Shown here: positions 1-9,964 of the stretch, piece by piece | Position numbering within the stretch: the stretch's first letter is position 1 | Layout: each line of letters starts with the position of its first letter | Source: Cannabis sativa | Lineage: Eukaryota; Streptophyta; Magnoliopsida; Rosales; Cannabaceae | NCBI RefSeq assembly: GCF_029168945.1 | Contig: NC_083606.1 | Coordinates: 19,494,041-19,558,040, forward strand | Direction of reading: 5' to 3' | DNA: 64,000 nt | Translations under genes and position numbers: made by a program | The notes under the pieces: generated by a model | The model's database searches: none | Seen by the model: the letters and a program-made list of their open reading frames with translations, nothing else | Told to the model about the DNA's origin: nothing

Positions 1-755
1 AGCTGAATTTGTTATATTTAACGCTTTTCACCCTGACCATACCTTATTATGCCATGAGCCTTGAAGCAAGTTTGGGGGGGAAATAAGTGTTGTAAGTGAA
101 AAAAAAAATAAAAAATAAAGTGTAGGGGTGAGAGATTGAGAAAAGAAAAAAAGAATAATATTGTGTGTTGTGCCTCCGAAAAAGAAAAAAAAAAAGAAGA
201 AAAAAATGCAAAAAAAAAATGTCTTCTTGAAGAAAAAAAAAAAAGTTAAGAAAATTATGAGGTACACACATAAGAAAAATTGCAATCTCTTATTTCTGTT
301 TTTGGGATATATGGAAAGAAAGCAAAATAAATGTCTAGGCTTGCTTGGTTAATAGTCCTTATGGTATAGTGTAGCCTAAATGACTTCTCACCTACCCATG
401 TACCTAAGCCATGCAATGTTAACCGAGAAAGACCTATTGATTCCAAATAGAAATTTGTCAACATTAGTGGAGAGAGGTATGTCATTCAAACTTATTGATC
501 ATGTGTTAGTGGGATGTTGGAAAGTTTAGAACAGTTGTGATATTGATGGCAATTGCGGTGTTTTATGTTTGTATGAATTACTTACTTGTAAATTGCACAT
601 TCAACTTAGTTCTTAGAGTTGGCAAGTTGAAATTCTGGTTATTGATGGATTGAAGTTGTGCATGTGGTGGTAACAGTTCAATTGTCGGAAAGTTTAGCTA
701 TCATTGTCAGTTTGTTTTTAGTTTAGTCTTAGTTTATTCGGGGACGAGTAAAGAG
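1..755 (+). mobile_element. 3' internal region of an Athila-like Ty3/gypsy element
   Basis: Non-coding sequence directly upstream of a polypurine tract and LTR on the plus strand, so it is the 3' untranslated internal part of the element whose 3' LTR follows. It contains A/G-rich low-complexity stretches (about 110-245) and no credible coding frame. The rest of the element, including gag-pol and the 5' LTR, lies left of the window. The Athila assignment rests on the form of the LTR end, not on a protein. Confidence 0.6.
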
Positions 756-771
756 TTAGTTTGGGGGAGTT
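756..771 (+). other. Polypurine tract of the Athila-like element
   Basis: A purine-rich run containing TTTGGGGGAG lies immediately before the TG that opens the LTR at 772. This is the position and composition expected of the plus-strand DNA primer of an LTR retrotransposon. Confidence 0.65.
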
Positions 772-2023
772 TGTTAGGCTATTTTTAGCCTATGTTTTGG
801 ATCTAATTTATGTGCGTTTTTCGCTGTGTTGGGACGGAATTACGCTTGTTTTCTATGTTTTCAGGTTCTTTGGAATAAAAGAGGTCTCGGGATGCAGAAA
901 TTCGATAAAAGACGTGCTGAGCCGAAGAAAACACAATTTCTGAGTAATTTTGCATATCTGGCCGCGGCTAAACACAACTTGGCCGCGGCTAGATCTCGAA
1001 GTGTTTCAAAGGCACAGTCGACGCGGCGATGAAGAGTCTCGTCGCGGCCATTTAAGAGATACAGAAAGACCCTTAATTTGCTATTATCTCGCCGCGGCGA
1101 GAGGAAGCTTAGCCGCGGCGAGATCCCGTACGGACCAGGGGCATTTTCGTCCATCGAACCCTAAATTTTAGTTATAAATAGAAAACTGCGATTGGAAGTC
1201 GAGGGGAGCAATCAGAAACCATAAAATACAGCTGAGAGCGGCAGGAAGAGCACAGAGATTGAAGTGAAGATCCAGAGTTCATCCACCAACAGTTCTTTTC
1301 TTTATTCCTCTTTAATTTCTTTATGTTGAATATTGCTATAGGAATGGTTATGGATTTGTTTCTGAACTAAATTTCTCATTTAGGGAGGATGATGATTGTT
1401 GTTTAATGTTTTGCCTAGTTAATGTTTAATTACCATTCCTCAATTCTTGTGTGTGAAATTATCTTAATTTGTTCTTAATTTCATGTTTAAGATTGATCAC
1501 CTTGTGCATGCTCTATGATCTCAATTCAAAATCTGAAAAGTGAGAATTGAGAATGCTAAAATTAAGATAATCGATGTTCTATGTGAAACGAAAGTATTTG
1601 CATGACTTATGTGACGAGTAGATTATTACTTAATGCTGATTTCATGTTAGTGTAATTAAGGAATTAATTAGATAACATGTGATTTAGAATCTAGAAGATC
1701 TGAAAGGAGCTAGGTTATTTCATAATCTGTCATTCACTCCAAGAATAGGATAGTAATTAAGCATTAACGATTTGGGTAAACAACAACAGGATTCTCCTCC
1801 CTACTATCTCATCTTGCTCAACTTTCAATTGTGTTATTAAGTTTTCTGAATTTCTTTCAAATTTTACTATTTTTTAAATCATAATTGCTTTTGATTTGCC
1901 GAATAGAATTATAAGTATAATTTAGTGGTATTTAATCCAATTCCCTGTGGGATCGACCTCACCTGTGTGAGATTTACTACTTGATTGCGTATACTTGCGT
2001 AGCGTTTATAAAATATAGCAACA
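772..2023 (+). mobile_element. 3' LTR of an Athila-like gypsy element
   Basis: Starts TGTTAGG after a polypurine tract and ends GCAACA (TGTT...AACA terminal inverted repeat), 1,252 bp. The last 100 bp carry the phrase around CCCTGTGGGATCGACCTC and GCGTATACTTGCG that is common at the 3' end of plant Athila-type LTRs. A TATA box lies at 1173-1180. The U3 part has a GC-rich block of repeated GCCGCGGC palindromes (958-1120). On the right it abuts a different element without a gap, and the bases TACAG (2024-2028) are the expected right-hand target-site copy. The left copy is outside the window. Confidence 0.75.
1173..1180 (+). promoter_or_regulatory. TATA box of the Athila-like LTR
   Basis: TATAAATA sits just downstream of the GC-rich palindrome block, with an ordinary leader-like sequence after it, so it likely defines the U3/R boundary of this LTR near 1205. 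No expression evidence is available. Confidence 0.6.
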
Positions 2024-3565
2024 TACAGCAAATAAGCTACTCCTACCCGGACTTCCTAATTCGGCCCTAGCAAAGTCCTGAACTTTAATGCTGGCAGCAT
2101 CATCTCCGAGATAGCTGTCCGAAGGCCGGAACCAGCTAGACGTAATGTAAGCTGAAGGACCTAAGGGAATAGGTTCCGGAGGGCCAGAGCCCATCCGGGA
2201 CCGACCTAGAAAATCTCCTAAGTTTGAAAAGTAAAATTCCTTCAAACGATCCCCCCACCGGGTCGATGGCATCCTAAACCTATGAAGACGCTCGTCGAAC
2301 CCTACAGGCCTACGACTGGCGTATTCGCCAACGGAAGGAACATAACGAATTATCAAAGGAGACTTACCGCCGGCACCGGAGGTGCTAGCCCCAGGAGCCC
2401 CTGAGTTTGGCTCCGGAACCGAAGGCTGTGGCCTGGGGGCTTTTCTCTCCGAAGAATCCTCAATGCGGAGGGGCCTCCCGGCGGGACGATCCCCAATCTC
2501 TTCTTGAAGAATCTTGTCAAAAAATTTAGCCTCGGACTTCCCGGCAATCGCCTGGCTTCTTCGTACCACCGGACTCCCCACGCGAAGTCCCCTCCCCGAG
2601 GCCGCCTGGGCCTGAGAGTATGCCTTCTCCTGGGCCTTCCGGTAGAGATAGTCTTGATATTTTTTCTCTGCCGTGGCGATAATCTCGTCCCGGAAAGTCT
2701 TCTCCGCGACCGGCGCCCTTACATTGGGACAGATGACCCGTGAGAGGTTAGAGTCCTCCACGGATTGATGCGGAAGGATAAGTTTGGCCTTCCTGCAGTT
2801 TTCCGTGGTGACCAAACCCCCGACGTCGAGATCGGCTCTGTCGTAGGAGGCAAAGGCCTGGGCCCTCCGGAGGAAGGTCTGTGTAGGGGCCGTCCGCTGA
2901 TAGGGTGGGATCCTCACCCACTCAGTAAGGAGCTCCGGGTGATCCACTGCCCTGAACCCAGAGGAAAAGAAAAAGCGATGGCGATACTCTTTGACGTGAG
3001 TCTGCCTATTATACGGAACCACCCCTTTGTTAGCGGGATGGATCCAGAACCCATAGAAACCGTCGTTAAGTTTGTCCCCTTTCTTGGGGACGGATACAAG
3101 TTCATAAAAATACAAAATTTCCGCCGGGCGAGGAGATCCCCATCCGCGGGCGGCATAAAAAATAAACAAGCCTGAGAGCAGGCGATAAGCTTGAGGAATG
3201 AGTTGGTATGGCGCAAGGCCGACAAAAACAAGAAAATTAACAAAGTAGTCCTGAAGTGGGAGCATGGCACCGGCCATCAGGTGCGTCTGGCTCCAGGCTC
3301 CGAAGCCGCCGTAATTATGGTTAGGCGTCTCCGAGTCGCGAGGTGGCCGGTGATAGGTCCCCGAAGTGGAAGGTTTGATCCCAGCAACGTCCACAATATT
3401 CTCCAGTTGATGGGGACAGGTTAAGGTGGAATGAAGCTCAGCCGCTTCCCACCCAGTTGCTCGGGACTTATACCCCTCCTGGGCAACGGGTCCCAGGGAA
3501 ACCTCCTCCAAAGTGGCCATGCGTTTCCCGCTCTTCTTCGAAGACTTCGAACCAGAGGCAGACAT
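2006..3565 (-). CDS. Antisense ORF of a Tat-like retrotransposon, putative gypsy-type transposon domain protein
   Basis: 519 codons on the strand opposite to the element's LTR. Residues about 95-175 (including LQDYFVNFLVFVGLAPYQL and a following GLFIFYAARGWG segment) resemble the plant 'putative gypsy type transposon' domain (Transposase_28 type), which is found in retrotransposon accessory ORFs; its biochemical role is not established. Residues about 295-330 are charged and probably helical, and about 335-415 are low-complexity Pro/Ser/Gly linker. There is no zinc knuckle, protease or polymerase motif. ATG 3565 is chosen because a good 3' splice site lies only 8 bases upstream and a purine-rich context precedes it. 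The last five residues (CCYIL) and the stop are read from the Athila-like LTR that begins at 2023 on this strand, so the natural C-terminus is lost. The frame is otherwise open. Function is inferred from family resemblance only. Confidence 0.7.
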   Translation of the reverse strand: MSASGSKSSKKSGKRMATLEEVSLGPVAQEGYKSRATGWEAAELHSTLTCPHQLENIVDVAGIKPSTSGTYHRPPRDSETPNHNYGGFGAWSQTHLMAGAMLPLQDYFVNFLVFVGLAPYQLIPQAYRLLSGLFIFYAARGWGSPRPAEILYFYELVSVPKKGDKLNDGFYGFWIHPANKGVVPYNRQTHVKEYRHRFFFSSGFRAVDHPELLTEWVRIPPYQRTAPTQTFLRRAQAFASYDRADLDVGGLVTTENCRKAKLILPHQSVEDSNLSRVICPNVRAPVAEKTFRDEIIATAEKKYQDYLYRKAQEKAYSQAQAASGRGLRVGSPVVRRSQAIAGKSEAKFFDKILQEEIGDRPAGRPLRIEDSSERKAPRPQPSVPEPNSGAPGASTSGAGGKSPLIIRYVPSVGEYASRRPVGFDERLHRFRMPSTRWGDRLKEFYFSNLGDFLGRSRMGSGPPEPIPLGPSAYITSSWFRPSDSYLGDDAASIKVQDFARAELGSPGRSSLFAVCCYIL

Positions 3566-3573
3566 TTTCTATT

Positions 3574-4030
3574 CTGTGAAAAACAAAAAAGAAAGAGAAA
3601 ATTCCAGTAGTTAGGTCCCATACCAAACCCTAAGTCAAGAAAAAGGGAATGGGGGTCCCCTAACCGCTGGAAAGAGGCCCCCTCCGGACACGTGTCACAT
3701 GGGAAACCCTAGAAAGATTCCCTGAACAAGTGTCAGGTGCAGTAAAATCGCAGAAGGTGGTTTTACACAGTAAGGGGAACGGAAAGAAAAAGACCCTATT
3801 CTATGCCCTAAGCAACCGTTGAACGAAGAACGTATGGTTTTCTTCAACGAAAATGCACAATAATAACAGAGGCATGATAATGGTGATCCTACAACTAAAG
3901 CAGTAAACACGAAAGATAATACATGAAGAACCCAAACACTTGCATACCCAGAAATCTCAAAATGCGAACCCAGAAAAAACAAACAAAGCAAGTAAAAGCA
4001 TGTCATTACCAAAGGATGCAAGAAACTTAC
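3574..4030 (-). other. Candidate 5'-UTR intron of the antisense ORF
   Basis: On the minus strand a strong plant donor (CACT|GTAAGTTTC) occurs at 4030. A strong acceptor with a T-rich tract (TTTTTTGTTTTTCACAG|) occurs at 3574, 8 bases before the ATG. Together with the TATA box at 4228-4235 this gives a coherent mini-gene: leader exon about 4200-4031, intron 457 nt, then a single coding exon. Splicing is inferred from sequence only. Confidence 0.45.
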
Positions 4031-4227
4031 AGTGAAGTGTTGAACTGGGGGTCCTGATTTTAGTCGAGTAAAGATGAGAAGGACTGATAACAGCAAGCAA
4101 GGAAGAACTGGGAAAAATGGCAAAGTGTTCAAAAGTTTCGTGCTATTTTTGAAGAATTTTCTCTCTGGGAAATTCGAGCAAAAATGGCAAGGAATGGAAA
4201 GTAACCGAAATGAAGGAAAGGTGGTGG

Positions 4228-4235
4228 CTTTTATA
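4228..4235 (-). promoter_or_regulatory. TATA box for the antisense ORF
   Basis: Reading minus, TATAAAAG lies in GCCTATAAAAGCCACC, about 30 nt before a C/T-rich leader and about 665 nt before the ORF's ATG. It would place transcription start near 4200, independent of the LTR promoter. Confidence 0.5.
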
Positions 4236-4411
4236 GGCAAAAGTGCATGAGGAACAGGCGTCACCACCTACCAATCAAACGATGGGGGAAACACACGATT
4301 TGAATACCCAAAGATCAACGGGCCAGATTGAGTTGCAATAAAGGCGGTGGAAACGTTTGAGTATCCGCCTGACACCATTAATGCGCCGCATCAATCAATG
4401 GGCATGAAACG

Positions 4412-4620
4412 AATCGACCTCTGCAAAAAGCAAATCGCTGCATTTAATGCCATCATTAGACGCACCCTCACGCGCCCCAAGCTCGTGCCGGGAAACCGAG
4501 GAGTCGGCCGGAGACACCTCTGCAAAAAGCGAATCGCTGCATTAAATGCCATCATTAAATACGCCCCCACGCGCTCTGAGCTTGAGCCAGGGAACCGAGG
4601 AGTCAACCGGAGGCACCTGA
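4412..4620 (+). repeat. Two-unit tandem repeat, about 97 bp, in the Tat-like element
   Basis: Two units align from CCTCTGCAAAAAGC (4419 and 4516) through ATCGCTGCAT, AATGCCATCATTA, CACGCGC and GGAACCGAGGAGTC-type text (each with a few substitutions). A related short piece (GCATTTAATGCTGCATG) recurs inside the LTR near 4870. Tandem repeats at this place are typical of Retand-like elements. Confidence 0.7.
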
Positions 4621-4650
4621 GCAAGCCTTGGTTTATTTTCTAAGTAAACA

Positions 4651-4666
4651 AGGCTTGGGGGGTAAA
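4651..4666 (+). other. Polypurine tract of the Tat-like element
   Basis: AGGCTTGGGGGGTAAA directly precedes the TGTTG of the LTR at 4667. Confidence 0.65.
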
Positions 4667-5446
4667 TGTTGCCCCTGATTTCACCCAATATACGTGGACC
4701 AATCGAACAGGGACACGTGGATCAGATAACCTGTAAATATTTGCTAAGTCTTTGTATGCCACAAGGAAGCACCCTGGGCATGGGTCCCGGAGGAGGCACC
4801 CGGAGTGCAAGGTGCTCCCGGAAGCTCGGATAACATAAAGCCTCTCCGTGAGGTGTCAGGCTTCTCCTGAGCAATCAAGTCGCATTTAATGCTGCATGGG
4901 AGGAAGCGTGTTGGGGCTGCAACACGCAATAAAGTCTGACGGCACAATCTCCAAACAGCAGCGCCACAGTAATGATCATTTAAGTCTAGCGACGGCTACT
5001 CTGCGAAGAGTCACATCAATCACAAGGCAAAAAGGACATTCCTCATAAAAACCCTACAGCACCTAGGGATTTGACCATGCATTACTCATGGTATATTCAT
5101 TGGGAATACCGAACTTTATGGATACTTACAGATACGTTTGTAAGAACAATTCTAGGGATTACCCCACCAAAACACTGTAAATACCCCCTCAAAGCTCATT
5201 AAATGGGATCGAGAATCTTGGGCTGCATATGAGCAAGAAGAGTAAATACTCACCAAGAACATTCTCTGTATTTATAAGGGTGACATTCTCTCAAGTGTAG
5301 AATCTGTATTAAATACATCCATTAATAACAAAGACTCGTGGACTAAGGCTCATTAACGCCCCAACCACGTAAAAATCCTTCTCTCACTTTCTTACAGCTC
5401 AATATTATAATCATATTTTGGTAGTTGCCGAAAATCTCAGTCAACA
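4667..5446 (+). mobile_element. 3' LTR of the Tat-like element
   Basis: 780 bp, opening TGTTGCCCC and closing GTCAACA (TGTTG/CAACA terminal inverted repeat), with a polypurine tract on the left and the target-site copy ATAAT on the right. A GCATTTAATGCTGCATG piece inside it is related to the internal tandem repeat. There is no coding sequence. Confidence 0.8.
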
Positions 5447-5779
5447 ATAATCATATGCGTCATTTAATTTCTTAAGAGAAAATATAGAATGACATGAAAT
5501 GATTTATAGACCATTCATCCAATGATATGTTATTGAGCTAATTCGAAATGAATAAGCTAAGAGGAATTAGGATAATTTCGTTTATAAATAAGAATCCAAC
5601 GATGCTTCGATTAACGAGAGTCAAAGTAATCTTATTATGTAATCTTCTTGTTTCATATTGTAAAAATACTAGTCTAAGGTGTCATCATTTGATGAACAGC
5701 TAGATGTTGCATATACAATATTTATCTTTCGAGATCTAACACTATTATGTATGTCTAATGGTGAAAATCCACTAGGGAT

Positions 5780-6287
5780 TTATCTCATTAGATAAACAAA
5801 CCAAGTTAGACCAACAATGAAGATTCGAAATTAAACTACAATTTAATAACGGAAAATAACATTGTTCAATATAAATTTATACACAATTCAGAAATTATTA
5901 AACATATAGCAAGTAGGAATGACCAGTGAAAATACTAAAACATACAATCCTAAATGATTTCCAAGGTTTTCAACAAACTAATATCAGTGTCCCATTTAGG
6001 CGAGAGTCAAAGCTACCATCCAATGAATAGAGTTGCCAGCTCATCTAAAATGTTAAACATTCTAGCAACCTTTTATTCGATCAAGATTGGAATTCAGCGT
6101 TGTCCCGTTTAGGCGAGAGTCAAGACAATTCTATCTTATGAGCTTCCACCATTGTTTTGCAATTTGCAAGTCAAATATGGTCGCCACCATTAGGGTGATC
6201 TATACCATATAAAACACTTACAAACTTCTTATCTTTCGATATTAAACGGTGCAAAATTGCTAATGAACGTTCCTCCATTAGGGAGGA
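5780..6287 (-). other. Inverted-repeat (hairpin) cluster, unit 1a
   Basis: Plus-strand positions: 5780-5795 (TTATCTCATTAGATAA), 5990-6005 (TCCCATTTAGGCGAGA), 6103-6118 (TCCCGTTTAGGCGAGA), 6184-6198 (CCACCATTAGGGTGA), 6271-6287 (TCCTCC/GGAGGA arms). In element sense (minus) each folds as a 5-6 bp stem with a loop containing CUAA or CUAAU. The same five occur in paralogous copies. Confidence 0.55.
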
Positions 6288-8135
6288 TTACTCACTAAAA
6301 CAAACGCTATGTAAAACCAACAATGGAGATCGAATATCTTAATAATAAAGGTCATTATTTAAAGAGAGATGTATTTTCTTTGATTCTCTTTATTTAATCT
6401 ATTTATTTTAAAATATATATTTATTTAGTTAAAATTTCCAATTTAGAATGAAAAATTCTAAATATAAATTTTAATTTAATATTTATAAATTTTACTTAGA
6501 TGGATATGAAAATAACATGAATTATTTCCATCTTAGTAATAATTTCCAATAAATATTTAGAAAAATATTCAATTTAAGTTGTTACAAAATTAATTTAAAT
6601 TTATTTACAACTCAAATTTAATTTTCTATAAATATATATTGCATTTCGAAAAATTAAAGTATTTAAGGATACAATTTTCGAAAATACATGTTAAAATTAA
6701 AAATAAATCCTGGAAAAATTATTCTAATTTAATGTTAGCCCAAAATTAATTAATAAAATTAATTTACAACAAAAAATATAATTTTCCTATTTAATTAAAT
6801 GTATAAGAAAAATTTCAAATATTTAAGTATGATGATGAAAATCAACTTAAATATTAATTTTCTATTTAATTAAATACACTAAAAATATACTTCAAGCAAA
6901 AGTATCACCTATCTAGATTTTCCTTTGACTAATTAATTCAATTTCTAATAATATACTTTAATTCATTTATTTTAAATTAATCAATAAATGAAAAAATCAT
7001 TGATTTAAGTTGATCCAAGAATTAATTAAAATAAATAATTAATTTACAACTTAATCTATTTTTCAAATAAAATTCGAAATTCCAGCATTTAAGAAATGCA
7101 ATTTCGAAATTTGATTAATAAAATAAAGAAAAAAAATTTGAAAATTATTTAAATTTAGTTGAAAAATTAAATTTCAACTAAAAATAATTTTCTACTTAAT
7201 TAAGGGTCATGAGAAAGAAATATTTAAGTATCATGATGAAAATCAACTTAGATATTTAATTTTCAATTTAATTAAATGTATTAAATTCAAGAAATAAATA
7301 ATTAAGTGTAGAGAAGGCTTAATTATTAATCTCTAGTTTAATACTAGGAAGAAATATACTTAAAATAAATTGTACCGAAATTAATTATTTAAATAATTAA
7401 TTTCACAATGTATAATATTTTCCTATTTTAATATTAGAAATAATAAGTAGTCTAGAAATAACTATCTAGAAAATATCTTATTTGACTAAGCATCTTTTCC
7501 ACAAAAATTTGAAAAAATATCTAATTTAAGTTGTATTAAAAAATAGAACTTAAATATTTTCAAATTTAAATTTAATTAAATATCAAAAATTAAGTTGTAA
7601 CCACTTAATTTTAAAATATTCCATTTTAAGTTAATATTCGAAAAGATATCAACTTAAAAAAAAATATCTAAAGAATCTTAATAACCAATTCCTAAAATTC
7701 CTCAACTTAATTTTGAAATTTTAAATCCAAAAGATATTCAGACTTAAGCTGATTAGTTATAGATAACTAAATATCAACTTAAATATGAATATTTAATGAA
7801 AAATTTAAATTAAGCTTCAGAAAGAATCTAAATGGTTATAATTCTATATTTAATTAAATACAAGAAAATACATATAGTTTAGCTTAGAATAAGAAATTCT
7901 TTAAACTATGGTTTTCTTAAATTAATTTCAAAATAAATAAAATTAATTATGTTGATAATCAATTTTATTAGGTTAAACTAATTCAATTAACCTAGTACAG
8001 TTATACAAATCAGGCAAATGGGCCTTCACAATTGGGGTGGTTCATGTGAGGGGGTGATGGGTTCAGTATGTCGTACCCAATACTATGGCTCCCAACTCTC
8101 ACACAAGGCCCAAAAGAGATGAATTTAACCTTAAA
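6035..8135. repeat. 2.1-kb direct repeat, left copy
   Basis: Nearly identical to 9965-12070, beginning at the CAGCTCATCTAAAATG text and ending at the sequence TTAACCTTAAA. The two copies flank a 1.83-kb unrelated segment. Confidence 0.85.
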
Positions 8136-9964
8136 TAGAATTTTCCAAAGCTTTTTCTCTCTCTCTTTTCGGCCAAGCTTGGGAGCTGCTAGGGCTGGGT
8201 TTTCTTGGTTGATTCAAGTGGTTTTTAGCAAGATCAAAGTAATCCTAGTTGAGGTAAACCTTGCTCTAGCTCCTTTTCTTGTTTCTTGGAAATTTTGGAT
8301 GAATTTTAGTGTGATGCATGCATGATTATTTGAGGTTGTTGCTGCTGTGATGTTGTTGTTAAATTCTGTGATTTAAGCATGTTTAATTGAAGTTAAATGA
8401 GCTGTTTGTGAAGCATGATGGTTGGGTTGAGTAAAGCTAAAGTTTTTCTATGCAAAAGTTTGGTTTTCAAAGAGAAATGTCTTGAATCTGTTGTTGTGAT
8501 GTTGTTGATGTTTATTATTGTTTTCAGAGGTTATTCTAGGCTTGATTAAGTGGATTTAAGCTAGTTTGATTGCATGTTGTTTAGGTTTGCTCAAGTTTGA
8601 GTTTGGAACTCAAAGCTTGAGCTTTAATGGTGATTTTTGTTTCTGTGAGTTCTGGGTGGTTTTGTTGCTTTAGAAGTGTTCTAGGGGTTATATGGAATAG
8701 GTCTGGAAGGTTTGAGATGATTTGGAGTTGATTTGAGCAAGATATGAATTTTTGATGTTGCTGCCTGCGAGGAACCGAAATTCCGGTTGTGCATCCGGAA
8801 TTCCGGATGGGGTTCTGAAATTTCCCAGAACCGGAATTCCGGTTGGGCAACCGGTCTACCGGTTGGGGAAAATTCAGGAACCCTAGATTTCCTCGATTGT
8901 ATGTTTTTAGGGGTATTGCCATGCTTTTTATCGATAGGGAAACTTTTAGTTCCTAGTTTAAGTCCCCGGGAAGTGATTTAGCGTATCACTTATAGTGTTG
9001 TGATTTTTATGGTTTAGGAGCACATGTCAGCGCGCGGATAGTTCCAAATCGAGTTGGCCAAGACACCCGAATTCGGAATCCGTGTAAGATTAGTATAACA
9101 GTATGCATATGTAGATTACATGTTTAGCGTGCATGTAGGAAGCCTATTAGATTACATTAGTTATGTATGTTGGCTTCGAACCATCCAACCCTGTCACGTC
9201 GGTACAGCCGGAGTATGACCAAGAATGAGTATGACCGGTTCGACCGATCAGCCGACACTTAGGTTGGTGGTTCCGTACTATTGACGTATCCGTCGGTACG
9301 AGCTGGAGTATGACCAAGAATGAGTATGACCGGTTCGACCGATCGGGATGATCTCGTAACACGTCGGTACAGGCTGGAGTATGACCACCAGCCGGAGTAT
9401 GACCGGTTCGACCGATCAGGCTGTTACTTGTCAATAGTACCGTCCCTATGAACGTTCAGAACTCAGTACCGTGTTGGACACGGCAGTTAGGGGGACTCAG
9501 TATCGTGTTGGACACGGCAGTTAGGGTTATGATCAGGGGTATGGGCGTCTGATCATGACGGGGATTTATGTATGAATATTATTATGCTTTTCTTACTGAG
9601 TCTGTCGACTCACAGTTCTACGTTTATGTGTAGGTAAAGGCAAGGCTAAAGCTGATGGACCGTGAACGAGCTTATGAAGATTGTACATGTCAGGGCGGTT
9701 AGGCCTGGAGCGTACGATCCTCGGGACAGCAAGGCTAATTTTTGTAACTAGTCGTTAGGCGAAAATTATTTTGTATGAACAGTAAACTTTTGTAAATGAT
9801 TTTGTAATCGGGATCCCGAGTCTTTTGTATAAATATTTTATAAGTTTAATTAAAAAGGAAAAATTTTAATTAATCACGTTTTCCATAAACCTCGTTGATT
9901 AGCAACGAGCTGCACAGCATGTTTAAAAATCACGTAATACGCCTATGTTAGTTAGGGTGTTACA
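8136..9964 (+). mobile_element. Truncated LTR of a chromovirus-like Ty3/gypsy element
   Basis: Unrelated to its surroundings, much less AT-rich, and ends GGGTGTTACA, a typical 3' end of plant Tekay/Del-type chromovirus LTRs. There is no TG start at 8136, so the 5' end is lost. No PBS follows the right end, so this is a 3' or solo LTR remnant. It contains EcoRI-type palindromes (8772-8868) and three copies of a CCGGTTCGACCGATC repeat (9197-9420). It also has a duplicated 32-bp unit beginning ACTCAGTA (9461 and 9495). No protein-coding frame is credible. Confidence 0.6.

Larger units (their letters stand above)
2024..5446 (+). mobile_element. 3' portion of a Tat/Retand-like Ty3/gypsy element
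   Basis: Order on the plus strand: antisense ORF (2006-3565, minus), its putative promoter and leader, a short tandem repeat, a polypurine tract, then the 3' LTR 4667-5446. An antisense ORF and tandem repeats between pol and the 3' LTR are a known hallmark of the Tat/Retand group. The left side is cut by the Athila-like LTR. The right LTR end is followed by ATAATCATATGCG. At 17659 a paralogous copy has the same sequence without the insertion (ATTATAATCATATG), so ATAAT at 5447-5451 is the target-site copy. Confidence 0.7.

Noticed and set aside
28..352. Several overlapping short open frames on both strands
   Set aside because: They are translations of A-rich/T-rich low-complexity DNA (poly-Lys or poly-Phe) in the untranslated end of a retrotransposon.
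761..1171. Open frames across the start of the Athila-like LTR
   Set aside because: They overlap on both strands, come from the GCCGCGGC palindrome block, and show no domain.
4347..4643. 98-codon frame and its antisense shadow
   Set aside because: They are created by the 97-bp tandem repeat of the Tat-like element, with no independent support.
8068..8325. 85-codon frame
   Set aside because: It crosses the junction between the leader repeat and the chromovirus-like LTR fragment, so it is accidental.
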